A DNA stretch of 64,000 bases. Origin: G963675935 sp963803125 (GTDB taxonomy: Bacteria; Planctomycetota; Planctomycetia; Pirellulales; Thermoguttaceae). The translations under genes were made by a program, and so were the position numbers. Under the pieces are notes generated by a model. The model made no database searches and was not told where the DNA came from. It saw only the letters and a list, made by a program, of their open reading frames with translations. Positions 45,359 to 55,360 of the stretch are shown in pieces; position 1 is the stretch's first letter; each line of letters starts with the position of its first letter. The DNA lies in contig CAWDLR010000003.1 of the NCBI GenBank assembly GCA_963803125.1, positions 1,178,001-1,242,000 of the forward strand. The letters are read 5' to 3'.

Positions 45359-45970
45359 CGATCACTTCTCCTTCCGCTGTTTTCGCAATTGAGTTTCCAG
45401 ATAATCTGCCCAGATGCCGGCCTTGCCGGTGTCTTCCACTATAATAGGTCCGTCTTGTCGGCATCGCTGCTGCCGTTGGACGATTGTCTGAGGTGACTGC
45501 GTGCTCTTCTGCCTCGCCCGCCATGCGCCAGTATGAAGTGACGCCGGACGATGGTTTTTCATGGAGGGAATAGAACGAATGTGACGGAAAGAAGGCGCGG
45601 AGACTTGAGCCAACGGCTGACCCATGATACTAGCGAAGCTGGAAGTCGTGCATCCGAGCGATCAGGCTGACCCGCAGGGCTCAAAGTGATAGAATTGTTT
45701 TTGTGCGCCGCTGTCCAGCACAGCCTCGACAACGAGCGCGACGTGCAGCATCAGGCGTCGGTCTGGTCTTCCCACCGTAACCGCCGCAAAGCTACAATTC
45801 GCTGGACATTCAACCATACTGATGCCGGGCGCATTCCCGGAACTATACCGGCACGAACTTGCTGGATGAAGTGCTAGTTGCGAAACCGCAGGCGGTTGCG
45901 AAGCCGCAAGCGGCGATTGGCGTTTATCACTCACCATTCATCACTCATCACTCATCATTCATCATTTCCC
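45359..45970. other. Intergenic region with short tandem repeats
   Basis: 612 bases. Two adjacent copies of TTGCGAA(A/G)CCGCA(A/G)GCGG at 45877-45914 match a unit also present at 47751. CATCACTCAT-type microsatellite repeats at 45928-45967 precede the next start codon. A plausible divergent promoter region; no gene found. Confidence 0.6.
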
Positions 45971-46618
45971 ATGCGTGCTGTAGTCTTCGACATGGACGGG
46001 CTGATGTTCAACACGGAGGACGTGTATACGCTTGCCGGCGAGGAGTTGCTGCGGCGGCGGGGCCATGAGTTCACCGACGAGTTAAAGCGGCAGATGATGG
46101 GGCTGCGGCCGCAGCCGGCCTTCGAGCGGATGATCGCCCATTGCCGGCTGAAGGAGACGTGGGAGCAGTTGGCCGAGGAGTCGAACCGGCTGTTCTTCAC
46201 TTTACTGGAGGGCCGTTTGGCGATGATGCCCGGCCTGGCGGAGCTGCTCGATGCCCTGGAGCGGGCGGGGATCCCCAAGGCGGTTTGCACCAGCAGCAGC
46301 GGCAACGTGGTCGCCGCCTGCCTGCGGCCCTTCGATCTGCAAGGGCGGTTCGCCTTCGTGCTGGCGGCGGAGGACATCGTTCACGGCAAGCCGCACCCGG
46401 AGATCTACCTCGCGGCGGCTCGGCGGTTTGCGGTGCCGCCGGCGGAGATGCTGGTGCTGGAGGACAGCGAAAACGGCTGCGTGGCGGCGGCGGCGGCGGG
46501 GGCGTACGTCGTGGCCGTGCCGGGCGAGCACAGCCGGGAACGCGATTTCAGCATGGCCTCGTTGCTCCTGGGCAGTCTGGCCGACCGGCGGCTCTACCTA
46601 ACTTTGGGCATAGCCTAA
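45971..46618 (+). CDS. HAD-superfamily phosphatase, beta-phosphoglucomutase-like
   Basis: 215 residues from the ATG at 45971. Motif I is DMDGLMFNTE (catalytic Asp D8 and D10), motif II near 107-110 (CTSSSG), motif III K (HGKPHPEIYL) and motif IV LEDSENGCVAAAAAG. This is the IA subfamily with a helical cap (residues 15-90). Substrate unknown, typically a small sugar phosphate. It has no visible ribosome site; microsatellite repeats lie immediately upstream. Confidence 0.93.
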   Translation: MRAVVFDMDGLMFNTEDVYTLAGEELLRRRGHEFTDELKRQMMGLRPQPAFERMIAHCRLKETWEQLAEESNRLFFTLLEGRLAMMPGLAELLDALERAGIPKAVCTSSSGNVVAACLRPFDLQGRFAFVLAAEDIVHGKPHPEIYLAAARRFAVPPAEMLVLEDSENGCVAAAAAGAYVVAVPGEHSRERDFSMASLLLGSLADRRLYLTLGIA

Positions 46619-46723
46619 GGTTTCGTCCTATTGACCGATTTCCCACCTTCCTGCTAGAGTTGATGCCTAGCGGGCCGGGCTGTTGCCGATGGAAGTCGCC
46701 TGCGTTGGGCGGGGAGGAACGAA

Positions 46724-47473
46724 ATGCTTAGGAATCTGGGGGTCGTGCAGGTCTACTCGCGCCTGCCGCGATTCCGTGCCAACGCCATGCGGAGGATTGG
46801 TGGGCGGTCGTTGTTGGAATGGGTCGTCCGCCGCGTGACCGACGCCATGCGGCTCGACGGCGTGATTGTCGCCGACTGCGAGCCGGATGAAGAGCGAGGC
46901 CTGCATCGGCTGGTGCCCAGCGACGTTCCGCTGTTCCACGGCGAAGGCAGCGATGCGCTCGATCGGTTCACGAAGTCGCTGGAAGAGTATCCGGCCGAGG
47001 GCGTGGTGCGGGTGCGCGGCGACAACTTCTTCGTTGACCCGGGGCTGATCGACCGGCTGGTCACCACGGCGGAGTCGCACGCGAACTGCGATTACGTCGG
47101 CTACTGCTCGCGCGACGGCCGACCGGCGATTCTCTCGCCGGTGAGCGTGTATGCGGAGTGGTTTCGCGGCAGTGCATTGCGGCGGGCGAATCGGCTCGCC
47201 CGCGACAAGCTCGATCGCGAGCACGTCACGCGATATCTCTATTCGCACCCCGAGCAATTTAACATCCGGCTGACGCCGGCGCCGACGGAGATCGACCGCG
47301 AGGACGTGCGCTTGACGGTGGCGATCGAGGAGGACTGGGATCACGCTTTGGCGATTTACGAGGCATTGGGGCCGGAACTACTGGATTGGCAGCGGATCGC
47401 CAGCCTTCTCGACCACCAGCCGGCGCTGCGGAGCCGGATGGCGGCGTTGAATCGCGTGCACGCGGACGCGTGA
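46724..47473 (+). CDS. Cytidylyltransferase-like (SpsF/NeuA-type) protein
   Basis: 249 residues with a strong GGGGAGGAA ribosome site. VVQVYSRLPRFRANAMRRIGGRSLLEWVVRRV is the nucleotide-binding start of CMP-sialic-acid-synthetase-like proteins (LPRFR(A)xxxRxIGGxxLLEW). VVRVRGDNFFVDPGLIDRLV carries the conserved Asp of the SpsF spore-coat group. IEEDWDHALAIYEALGPE ends the fold. Such enzymes activate a sugar acid with CTP for surface glycans; the gene sits between a HAD phosphatase and a small membrane protein, but no full pathway is present in the window. Confidence 0.85.
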   Translation: MLRNLGVVQVYSRLPRFRANAMRRIGGRSLLEWVVRRVTDAMRLDGVIVADCEPDEERGLHRLVPSDVPLFHGEGSDALDRFTKSLEEYPAEGVVRVRGDNFFVDPGLIDRLVTTAESHANCDYVGYCSRDGRPAILSPVSVYAEWFRGSALRRANRLARDKLDREHVTRYLYSHPEQFNIRLTPAPTEIDREDVRLTVAIEEDWDHALAIYEALGPELLDWQRIASLLDHQPALRSRMAALNRVHADA

Positions 47474-47517
47474 ACGTGTCGCCTGAGAGAGTAACGCCGC
47501 TGTTCTGCACCACGACA

Positions 47518-47730
47518 ATGATCGCCCCTATCCGCCCGCCGCCGAGACCGACGCGATCCCCCGTCGTGGAGCGGGCCCGTCATCTGCTCACCGCGACGCT
47601 TTGGCCGTCGGAGCTGGAAGAGGAGGGAAGGCTTGCTCGGCGTCGAATCGGGAGGGCGCTGTTGTTTTGCGGTCTGCTCATCGCGGCGGCGCCGGGCGCC
47701 ATCTACTTGGCAATCGCCCGGGTGTTCTGA
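47518..47730 (+). CDS. Small membrane protein, unknown function
   Basis: 70 residues from the ATG at 47518 (longer starts overlap the previous gene and look noncoding). Pro/Arg-rich N-terminus, then one transmembrane helix near residues 47-67 (GRALLFCGLLIAAAPGAIYLAIARVF). No family known to me. It is followed directly by a terminator hairpin, so it ends the transcript begun at 45971 or 46724. Confidence 0.6.
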   Translation: MIAPIRPPPRPTRSPVVERARHLLTATLWPSELEEEGRLARRRIGRALLFCGLLIAAAPGAIYLAIARVF

Positions 47731-47750
47731 GAATGCCGCGGACGGTCTGG

Positions 47751-47776
47751 TTGCGAAACCGCAAGCGTTTTTTCCC
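47751..47776 (+). terminator. Rho-independent terminator
   Basis: TTGCGAAACCGCAA forms a short stem (TTGCG/CGCAA) followed by GCGTTTTTT. It ends the plus-strand unit of the small membrane protein. The same TTGCGAAACCGCA unit is repeated at 45877-45912. Confidence 0.6.
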
Positions 47777-47780
47777 GCGG

Positions 47781-48725
47781 TCACTGCACGAGTTGAAGCC
47801 GGGCGAGACGTTGCGCGTAGGGTTCCAGGCAACGGGGCAGCTCGGCGGAGACGAGCATCTGCAATTCCCTGGGGCGGGAAGACGCCAAGGGATCGCGCCA
47901 GCCGGCGGATTGCTCCTGCGGCGAAATCGCTTCGCCCGCATCGCCCGGATGAAGGCCGATTTCGATGAACCGGCGGCCGCGGCCGCTCGCCAGGAACAAC
48001 TGCATCAGTTTCAGATCGACGCCGCCGGCGTGGGCGGTTCCGTAGAAGGCGTCGGGATGGGCGATCTGCCGGGCGTTGACAAGTGCGCGGAATCTGGCGG
48101 CGAACGCGCGTTTGACTTGGGCCAGCGGCCATTTCGTGATCTGGAATCCGTGCAGGGCAACGTTTCGCAGCAGCGCCGGCTCCCAGGCGACGCGGACCGC
48201 TTTGATGCCGAAGTGCTTCATCAGTTCCGGCACGAGCTCGGCCGTGGCCGGCAGCATCTCGACGTACTGATGCCCGTTCAGGTGCGTCGGCCGCAGGCCG
48301 TGGTCACAGAGAAACTCGATCTGCCGCCGCCACTCTTCGCGAATCGCCTCACGCCACTTGCCGCCCGAGCGGCGCAAGCGTGCAAAGAGCGAAAAGACGC
48401 CGAGAAACCGGCCCTCCACGTCGAGCAGTTCGGCGGGATAGCGGTCGTGCAACGGCCGGCCCTGGGTCAAGTTCAGATGGACGCCGAGGTCGAAGGGGAC
48501 GTTGGGATCGCCGAGCCGGCGGCGAACGTCGGCCGAAGGCAGCCGACCGGCGGCCTGTTCCACCAGCAGTTCCTTCCAGTGCGACAGTGCCCGGGCGGCG
48601 TCGGGAGCATTGGCCAAGAGCGAAGTGCTGGTCAACAAGCCGTAGCGGAATCCGTGCAGAATCCCGGTGCTGACGGCCCGGTTCATTCCGAAGTCGTCAG
48701 CGTGGAGTGCGAGGCGTAGAGGCAT
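47781..48725 (-). CDS. ChbG/YdjC-like carbohydrate deacetylase
   Basis: 314 residues from the ATG at 48725. HADDFGMNRAVSTGILHGF carries the metal-binding and catalytic residues of the YdjC fold (HADDFG), then VHLNLTQG and LRPTHLNGHQYVEMLP (His-pair) and EIGLHPGDA near the end. The family removes acetyl groups from chitobiose or similar sugars; HpnK in hopanoid clusters is a relative. It runs antiparallel and adjacent to the GT2 gene at 48840; the 115-base gap holds a palindromic repeat. Confidence 0.9.
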   Translation of the reverse strand: MPLRLALHADDFGMNRAVSTGILHGFRYGLLTSTSLLANAPDAARALSHWKELLVEQAAGRLPSADVRRRLGDPNVPFDLGVHLNLTQGRPLHDRYPAELLDVEGRFLGVFSLFARLRRSGGKWREAIREEWRRQIEFLCDHGLRPTHLNGHQYVEMLPATAELVPELMKHFGIKAVRVAWEPALLRNVALHGFQITKWPLAQVKRAFAARFRALVNARQIAHPDAFYGTAHAGGVDLKLMQLFLASGRGRRFIEIGLHPGDAGEAISPQEQSAGWRDPLASSRPRELQMLVSAELPRCLEPYAQRLARLQLVQ

Positions 48726-48754
48726 GACCGGTCGCGCGACGGTTTTGGCTCTGG

Positions 48755-48824
48755 TCCCCACACTCCGCGTGGGAACCCGCCGGGTTGCTCGCTGGAAACG
48801 CGTTCCCATGCGGAGCGTGGGAAC
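48755..48824. repeat. Palindromic repeat (GTTCCCACGCTCCGCATGGGAAC type)
   Basis: Left arm TCCCCACACTCCGCGTGGGA (from 48755) is mirrored by GTTCCCATGCGGAGCGTGGG (from 48802). Intergenic between the deacetylase and GT2 genes. Confidence 0.8.
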
Positions 48825-48839
48825 GAGGATGTTCGGGGC

Positions 48840-49697
48840 TTACGCTGCCCGCCGCTCGGGTTCTTCGTTTGCCGCGGCATAAACGAAGTGCGGGGCGGGG
48901 ACGCCCTGGCCGGTTCGCTCGCGGAGCCAAACGCGGAACACGTCCCAGAGCATCGGCAGCGCGTTGCGGCGGAGCGAAAGGGTCGAGGCGAACTCGTTGA
49001 CCAACGATACCGGCACGCGGCGGAACGGCAGGCCGAGACGGTGCGTCAACATCACCACCTCCGCGTCGAAGGCGAATCCGTCGATGGTCGTGCGCGAGAA
49101 GATATCGAGCGCGGCCTGGCGGCGGAAGAGTTTCAACCCGCACTGCGTGTCGGTGACTTCGCGCGAAACCATATGGCTGACGATGGCGCGGAAGGTGAAG
49201 GTCGCCAGGCGGCGGGCGAGCCGGCGGCGGGCGAGGTTTTCCGCCCCTTCGATGTCGCGGGCGCCGAAGACGACGTCGGCCTGGCCCGCGCGGATCCAAT
49301 CGTAGCCCTGTTGCATGGCCGAGAGTTGGAAGGGGAGATCGGCGTCGGTGAAGGCCAGCACGCGGCCGCTGGCGCGGAGCATGGCGATGCGGATGGCCCG
49401 GCCCTTGCCGCCCTGGGGGACGATTCGCAACGTCGAGAATCGCGGCCCCAGTCTCTGGGTAAGGGCGGCGGTGCGGTCGCTACTGCCGTCGTCGGCGACC
49501 AGCACGCGGTAATCGACGCCCCAGGCGTCAAGGAACTTCGTCAGTTCAGCCAGCGTCCAGGGCAGCCGTTTCTCCTCGTTGTAAGCGGGGATGATGACCG
49601 AAAGATCGTGGTCTGCCGGGGCGACCACCAACACTCGCCCGCTCGGCGGCTCGCGGGAAAGTCCGTCGTGGCTGGTTATCGCGGCGGTTGCATCCAT
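48840..49697 (-). CDS. Family 2 glycosyltransferase (dolichyl-phosphate glucosyltransferase-like)
   Basis: 285 residues from the ATG at 49697. The GT2 signature DLSVIIPAYNEEKRLPWTL is at about residues 31-49; the DDGSS (acidic metal-binding) motif near 70 and the DADLPF motif near 115 are intact. RRLARRLATFTFRAIVSH and ITDTQCGLKLFRR-type features (here VTDTQCGLKLFRR) are typical of polyprenyl-phosphate glucosyltransferases. FAFDAEVVMLTHRLG is the usual C-terminal motif. No transmembrane helices are seen. Partner flippase genes are absent from the window. Confidence 0.9.
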   Translation of the reverse strand: MDATAAITSHDGLSREPPSGRVLVVAPADHDLSVIIPAYNEEKRLPWTLAELTKFLDAWGVDYRVLVADDGSSDRTAALTQRLGPRFSTLRIVPQGGKGRAIRIAMLRASGRVLAFTDADLPFQLSAMQQGYDWIRAGQADVVFGARDIEGAENLARRRLARRLATFTFRAIVSHMVSREVTDTQCGLKLFRRQAALDIFSRTTIDGFAFDAEVVMLTHRLGLPFRRVPVSLVNEFASTLSLRRNALPMLWDVFRVWLRERTGQGVPAPHFVYAAANEEPERRAA

Positions 49698-50013
49698 GCG
49701 TCGGTGCCGTCGTGGAATAGAGTACGCGAGATTTGGGGACGATAGCGGATTCAGCCGGCCGTGTAAACGGCAGTTCACCCCGCGCCGGCAGGGTGTACGG
49801 CTGTTTGTCGAGCGGCGTCGGAAGACAGCAATGGAAAGACGGACAGAGTGCTCGTGAACATCGGGAATCTGAGGAGGTTTTGCGGGCGGCCGCCCTGCCC
49901 ATCTAGATGTTTATCGGCAGTTCTTTCGCAATCGATACATTACGACCGGGTTTTTCGAGGCGGCGCGATCAAAGGCCGGCGGAATGTGGACAGGACGGGC
50001 CGGGGCCTAGATA
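49698..50013. other. Intergenic region without recognised content
   Basis: About 315 bases between divergent genes. I see no gene, RNA or named repeat; promoters were not confidently identified. Confidence 0.4.
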
Positions 50014-50700
50014 ATGAGGGCGATGGCCGGTTTTCCTCAAGTCCGACGCATTCTGCGTGTGCATCCCCCTCACCGCACCGTGGGGATTTCGAGCGGTGTC
50101 ACGCTGCTCTGCGGTTGTCGCCCGGCGATGTGGCCGGTTGTGGACGCGGCGGCGGAAGAACCGATCCCGGTCTTGCTCGTGTCAGGGCGCGACGAGGTAA
50201 GTGCCGCGGCGATCGCAGCGTTTGAGCGAACGTTGGGAGGCAGCGGCAAGATCGAGTGCGATCACACGGACCTGGACCGCGCCGGGCGGGAGGGACTCGG
50301 CGGGGCGTGTTGCGCCGTCGTGTTCGGCCGAGGTTTGCAGATTATTGACCGCTGGTCGGCGCTTTACGCTGATTTGGCCGGCAACTCGCCGGACGAGGAG
50401 GAGCCGGGATTCTCCATAGAAATCGAGCCAGCCGCGGTCGCGCGACGGCATCCGCTATTGGCGGGCGTCGGCCCGTTCGTCGCGCATACGCAAGTCCCCC
50501 ACTCTCCGCATCTTCTGCCGGACTCATCTGCTCTACTAGTGACGGAGTCGGCCGGCTCGATTCTCCCGCTGGCTTGGGCCAGAGAGGACGGCGACGCGCG
50601 GGGATTCTATACGTGCCTGGGTCGTGCGGAGGACTTCCGCCACGGTGACTTCGTGCTGCTTCTCGTCAATGCGATCGAGTGGCTTAGTTGCTGGCGCTGA
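50014..50700 (+). CDS. ThuA-like domain protein
   Basis: 228 residues (start ATG at 50014 or 50023). IPVLLVSGRDE opens the Rossmann-like ThuA domain. The C-terminal half HPLLAGVGPFVAHTQ..., ALLVTESAGSILPLAWAREDGDARGFYTCLGRAEDFRHGDFVLLLVNAIEWL has the ThuA family pattern '(P)laWxRexGxGRvFYtsLGHxxxdF'. In this group the domain often lies near sugar metabolism genes; the molecular function is not established, and no Cys-His amidotransferase triad is seen. The 3' end overlaps the end of the convergent PEP-CTERM gene by 17 bases. Confidence 0.8.
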   Translation: MRAMAGFPQVRRILRVHPPHRTVGISSGVTLLCGCRPAMWPVVDAAAEEPIPVLLVSGRDEVSAAAIAAFERTLGGSGKIECDHTDLDRAGREGLGGACCAVVFGRGLQIIDRWSALYADLAGNSPDEEEPGFSIEIEPAAVARRHPLLAGVGPFVAHTQVPHSPHLLPDSSALLVTESAGSILPLAWAREDGDARGFYTCLGRAEDFRHGDFVLLLVNAIEWLSCWR

Positions 50701-53700
50701 CGTCCGCCCGCCATTTCTTCTGACAGGCGTAGAGCAGTGTCCCCAGCAGACCGACAGCGAGCAGCAGCAGCGTTTCGGGCTCGGGCACGGCGGCGGGGGG
50801 GGGCGGCGGGTGGGGCGGCCGCGATCGTTCGCCCAAGGTTGGCCAGCCAGAATGTCGCGATCAAGGCCGTTGACCACGCCGTCGTAGTTCGCATCCCCCC
50901 GCGACCAACTTGTGCCGGTGAAGGCGTTTGCATACCAGATTTGCAGATCGAGATTGTCAACCGTGCCGTCGAGGTTGAAGTCGCCGGGGATGGCGGGCAT
51001 GACGGTGACAATCCTGCCGTCGTCCTTCCAGCCGAGCGACAGCCCAAGGGCGGCGGCCGTCGTGCTGCGGAACTGGCCCACGTCCCAACCGCCGCCGTCG
51101 TAGCTGGCGGCCAACAAGTCCTCGATGGTCTGCTTCGGACTGACACCGCCGTGGTCATACTCGAACTCGATCTTTCCGCCCTGGATATCGGCCCCGCCGA
51201 GATCGAGCACGGGCTGCCACGCGCCAGGTGCGACAGTGGCCTCATAGCCGACCAACAGGAGACCTCCCGCCTTCACAATCGTCCGGCCGGAATAGGAATT
51301 GAGGGTGGAGGAAGAGGGGGAGAGCGTGAGTGTACCGCCGCCGACCTTTGTCAAGCCGCCGAGCCCGGAGAGGGGCGCGTAGAAGGGGGTTGATTGGCCG
51401 TTGCCGCCGACGGTGAGTTGCACGGGTTGCAAGACGTCATTGGCGAGGACCAGCGGCCAGTTTCCGGCCAGTGCGCCGATGGTTGCATTGGGCAGCGTGC
51501 CGAACCGCAGTGTGCCGTTGGGAAGGTTGAGGAGCGTGCTGTTTTGCAGGGCATTGGCGTTGGCGAGCTCGAGCGTGCCGGCGGCTACGCTGGTGCTTCC
51601 GGAAAAGGTATTTTCGCCGCTTAGGGTGAAGGTGCCGGCGCCGGTCTTCACCAGCGACATGCTGCCGGAGAGCACGCCGCCGTAGGCGCTGGAGATGTCG
51701 CTGCCGCCCACGGTGAGTTGGACGTTGTTTAGCGTGAGCGGCCCAGTGCCTCTTAAGCCACCGAGCGTTGCCGCGGAGAGCTGTCCGCAACTCAACGTCC
51801 CGCCGCCGATCTCCACGGTGCTGGCCGACAGCGCCGAAATGTAACCCACTTGGACCGTGCCGCCGGACACGATGGTGTCGCACAGCATGGAACCGCACAG
51901 AGTCAGCGTGCCGGAGCCGATCTTCTTCAGTGCGGCGCCGGACGGACCCCTCAGGGTGCCATAGTAGATAGTCGATTGGTCATTATTGCCCACGTCGAGT
52001 TCGATGGGCTGAGAGATGGCGTTCAGCAGAGAAACGTATCCGTTGTCGCCTTTCAACCCTCCCAATGTTGCCTTGGTGACAGTTCCGAAACGGAGCATGT
52101 CGTTGACGTTGGTGGCGTCGTAGGTGCTGTTTTGCAGGGCATTGGCGGACGCGATCACGAGCATGCCGCCAGCGATCGTGGTATCGCCCGAGAAGGTGTT
52201 GTCAGCGGTGAGAGTCAGCACGCCGGCGCCGACCTTCTTCAGTCCCATCGTACCGGCAAGTACGCCGTCGTAGTTCGTGGAGGTGCCGGCGTAGCCGACG
52301 CTGAGTTGAACGCCGTCGAGCGAGAGACTTCCGCTGCCCTTCAGCCCGCCCAGGGTCGCGGCGGCAAGGCCGTTGCAACAGAGCGTTCCGCCATCCATAG
52401 TGAGGAGGCTGCTCTGTAGGGCACCGCCGGCGCCTGCTTGCAGTGTGCCGCTGCTAAGAATGACGTCGCACTGGGTTGAGCCGTTGAGAGTGAGCGTGCC
52501 TGCGCCGACCTTCCTCAAGGCGGATCCGAGCGGGCCGGCGATAGTGCCGCTAAAGATCGTCGATTGGTTGTTGCCGCCGACGATCAGAACGACCGGTGCC
52601 GACATGAGATTCGCCAGCCCCAGATACTTGTTGCCCTTTAGTCCTCCCAGCGTGGCGCTGTTTAAGAGGCCGAAGCTAATCTGCCCGCTGGAACTGTAGT
52701 CAAGAATGCTGTTTTGCAGGGCGTTGCCGGTGGCGAGCATGAGTGTGCCGCCGGTAATGGTGGTGTCGCCGGAGAAGGTGCTCGGGCGGGTAAGCGTCAA
52801 GGTGCCGCTGCTGGTCTTGGACAGTGCCATCGTGCCACTGAGCACGCCGTCGTAGGTGGTGGAGGTGCCGGCGTAGCCGACGGCGAGTTGGACGCCGTCC
52901 AGCGCGAGGTCGCCGCTGCCTTTCAGTCCGCCGACGGCGACGGTGGTGAACGTACCGGCGTTGAGCGTTCCGCCGTCGGGCACGAGAAAACTGTACTGAA
53001 GCACGCTCGGGTTGCTCAGTTGCAGCGTGCCAGTGCTGAGAATCGTGTCGCAGTTCTGAATGCCGCCGCCGAGCGTGAGCGTACCGGACCCGATCTTCTT
53101 CAGGGCGGATCCGAGCGGACCGGCGATCGTGCCGGAGTAGCTGGTCGATTGGTTGTTGCCGCCGACGGACAATATCACCGGCGAGGAGAACCAATTGCTG
53201 AGAGTCAAGGACTTCGTGCCCTTCAAGCCGCCTAGAGTTGCATTGGGCAGCAGACCGAAGCTCAGATTTCCGCTGGAGCTGTAGTCGAGGGTGCTGTTTT
53301 GCAGGGCGTTGGCGGCGCCGAGCATGATCACGCCGCCGGTGATGGTGGTATTGCCCGAGAAGGTGTTCTGGCCATTGAGGGTCAGCGTGCCGCCGGTGTT
53401 CTGTAGGGCCACGGTTCCGGAGAGGACGCCATCGTAGCTGGTACTGGTGCCGGCATAGCCGACAGCGAGCTGAACGCCGTCGAGCGCCAGATTGCCGCTG
53501 CCCTTCAATCCGCCGACGGCCACGGTGGTGAACGTGCCGGCGTTGAGCGTTCCACCGTCAGGCGTCAGCAGAGCGTTCTGAAGAGCACCGGGGTACCCAG
53601 TTGCAGGACGCCGCCGCTGAGAACGGTGTCGCAAGTCTGAATACCGCCGCTGAGCGTGAGCGTGCCGGAGCCGACCTTCTTCAGCGCGGATATGAAACCA

Positions 53701-54968
53701 CTGGCGGAGTAGCCGCTGATGACGCCGCTATAGGTGGTCGATTGGTTGTTGCCGCCGACGGTCAGAGTGATGGGGGCCTGCGTGTTGTCGGTGAGCGTCA
53801 GATTGCGGGAGCCTTTCAGACCGCCCAGCGTGGCGCCGAAGAGCACGCCGAAGTTGAGCGTTCCGTTGGAACTGTAGTCGAGGGTGCTGTTTTGCAGGGC
53901 GTTTGACGTGCCCAGCAGGAGCACGCCGCCGGTGATGGTGGTGTCGCCGGTGAAGGTGTTCTGGCCGTTGAGGGTCAGCGTTCCCGCGCCGCCCTTTGAC
54001 AGCGACATGCTTCCCGAGAGCACGCCGTCGTAGTTGGTCGTTGTGCCGGCGTAACCGACGCAGAGCTGAACGCCGTCGAGGGCGAGATTGCCGCTGCCCT
54101 TCAGCCCGCCGAGAGCCACCGAGGGGAACGAACCGCAGTTGAACGTTCCGCCGTCCGGGGTGAGGATGCTGGCTTGCAGGGCGGTCGGGGTCGAGAGCTG
54201 GATCGTGCCGCCGCTAAGAACAAGCTCGCACTGGTATTGGTTCGTGCCGCCGAGGGTGAGCGTGCCCGAGCCGACCTTCTTTAAGGCCGAGCCCGCCATG
54301 CCGTAGGCCCCGCCGCTGAAGCTGGTCGATTGGTTGTTGCCGCCGACGGTGACGACGACGGCCTGACTGTAGTCGTTGACCAGGTTCAACGGTCTTACGC
54401 CTTTCAGCCCGCCGAGGGTCGCTTGGGTGAGCGATCCGAATTTCAAGGTGCCATTGTAACTGTAGTCGAGCGTGCTGTATTGCAGGGCGTTGGCGTTGCC
54501 CAGGGTGAGTGCGCCGTTGTTGACGAGCGTGTCGCCGGTGTAGGAGTTGGCGGCATTGAGAATCAAGGTCGCGCCTCCGTCTTTCGTCAGTCCGACGCCG
54601 CCGGCAATCACGGAACTGATGGTGTCGATGCCGCTGTTTTGCGCAGAAATCCAGCCGCCGGGACCGGTGAGCGTGATGGTCCCGCCGACAAGTTGATAGC
54701 CATCGCTGAAAAACGCGAGGGAATTGACGGAGTTGACGGAACCGGAGAGGGTGACGAGCCCGCCGTCGCCGATCAACTGCGCGTCGGAGCCGTCGATCCA
54801 GGCGGACGGCATCCCATGCGCATCGAGCCAGTTCACGCTAGTATAGTCCCACACCTGCGGGTTGCCGCCGGCGTCGAGATAGAGCGCATCGGCGCGAAGA
54901 CCGCACGGACTTCCGAAGAAAAGGGCCAAACAACAAACAACGCTTGCCACGAGCCGATGCAGCTTCAT
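50684..54968 (-). pseudogene. Large PEP-CTERM beta-strand-repeat (autotransporter-associated type) protein with two frameshifts
   Basis: About 1,427 residues once corrected. Starts at 54968 with a signal peptide ending SPCGLRA, then some 18 beta-strand repeats ('LxKxGsGTLTLsGxNTFsGdTTItgGxLxLGxxnALQNSTLdY'), as in PATR proteins. Frameshift 1 is at 53588-53592: the CCCC run in GTACCCCGG lacks one base relative to the other repeats. Frameshift 2 is at a run of nine C (50795-50803): ten C would lead into AAVPEPETLLLLAVGLLGTLLYACQKKWRADVSASN and the stop at 50684-50686. Between them is a dockerin-like region (GDFNLDGTVDNLDLQIW and GDANYDGVVNGLDRDIL). Unless corrected, the protein ends at 53565. 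Confidence 0.88.
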
Positions 54969-55246
54969 CGCGATGCCTCCTGTTCTTGGAAACGGTGCGA
55001 TCTCACGGGGGTGGAGAAGTAACTCCTAATATAGACAACAGCGTCGCGGCCGACAACTTCGCCGCCTAGGACGACTGTGCAAAGCAGCAGCATTCCACGA
55101 TTATGCACGGGTTGCAGGGGCGCATTTCCTGGTGTAAGATTGGAGACGCCTGCTCAGCGGCCCGCCGCGAAGGGGATTCCGCTGTGCAGAGAGCACAGAG
55201 AACAGCAGCAGGCAAGTCATTACGCGGTAAAGACTTACAAGCGTCT
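54969..55246. other. Intergenic region upstream of the tRNA
   Basis: About 280 bases. No gene. The promoters of the PEP-CTERM gene (minus) and of tRNA-Ala (plus) should lie here but are not clear. Confidence 0.4.
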
Positions 55247-55319
55247 GGGGCGGTAGCTCAGTTGGGAGAGCGCTGCGTTCGCAATGCAGAGGTCGGGAGT
55301 TCGACCCTCCTCCGCTCCA
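55247..55319 (+). tRNA. tRNA-Ala (anticodon CGC)
   Basis: Acceptor stem GGGGCGG/CCGCTCC, D-loop GCTCAGTTGGGAGAGC, anticodon stem CTGCG/TGCAG with loop TTCGCAA (anticodon CGC, reading GCG), T-arm GGGAGTTCGACCCTCC. 73 bases; CCA is not encoded (A then CAT follow). A terminator lies immediately downstream. Confidence 0.97.
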
Positions 55320-55324
55320 CATGA

Positions 55325-55352
55325 AGCCCGCTTTACGGCGGGCTCTTCTTTT
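55325..55352 (+). terminator. Rho-independent terminator of tRNA-Ala
   Basis: AGCCCGC/GCGGGCT hairpin with TTTAC loop, then CTTCTTTT, 5 bases after the tRNA. Confidence 0.8.
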
Positions 55353-55360
55353 GCGCAGAC

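Noticed and set aside
50684..54968. Regular repeats considered as a CRISPR array
   Set aside because: The repeats are protein-coding beta-strand repeats of about 50-100 codons with drifting sequence; no short identical repeats with unique spacers and no cas genes.
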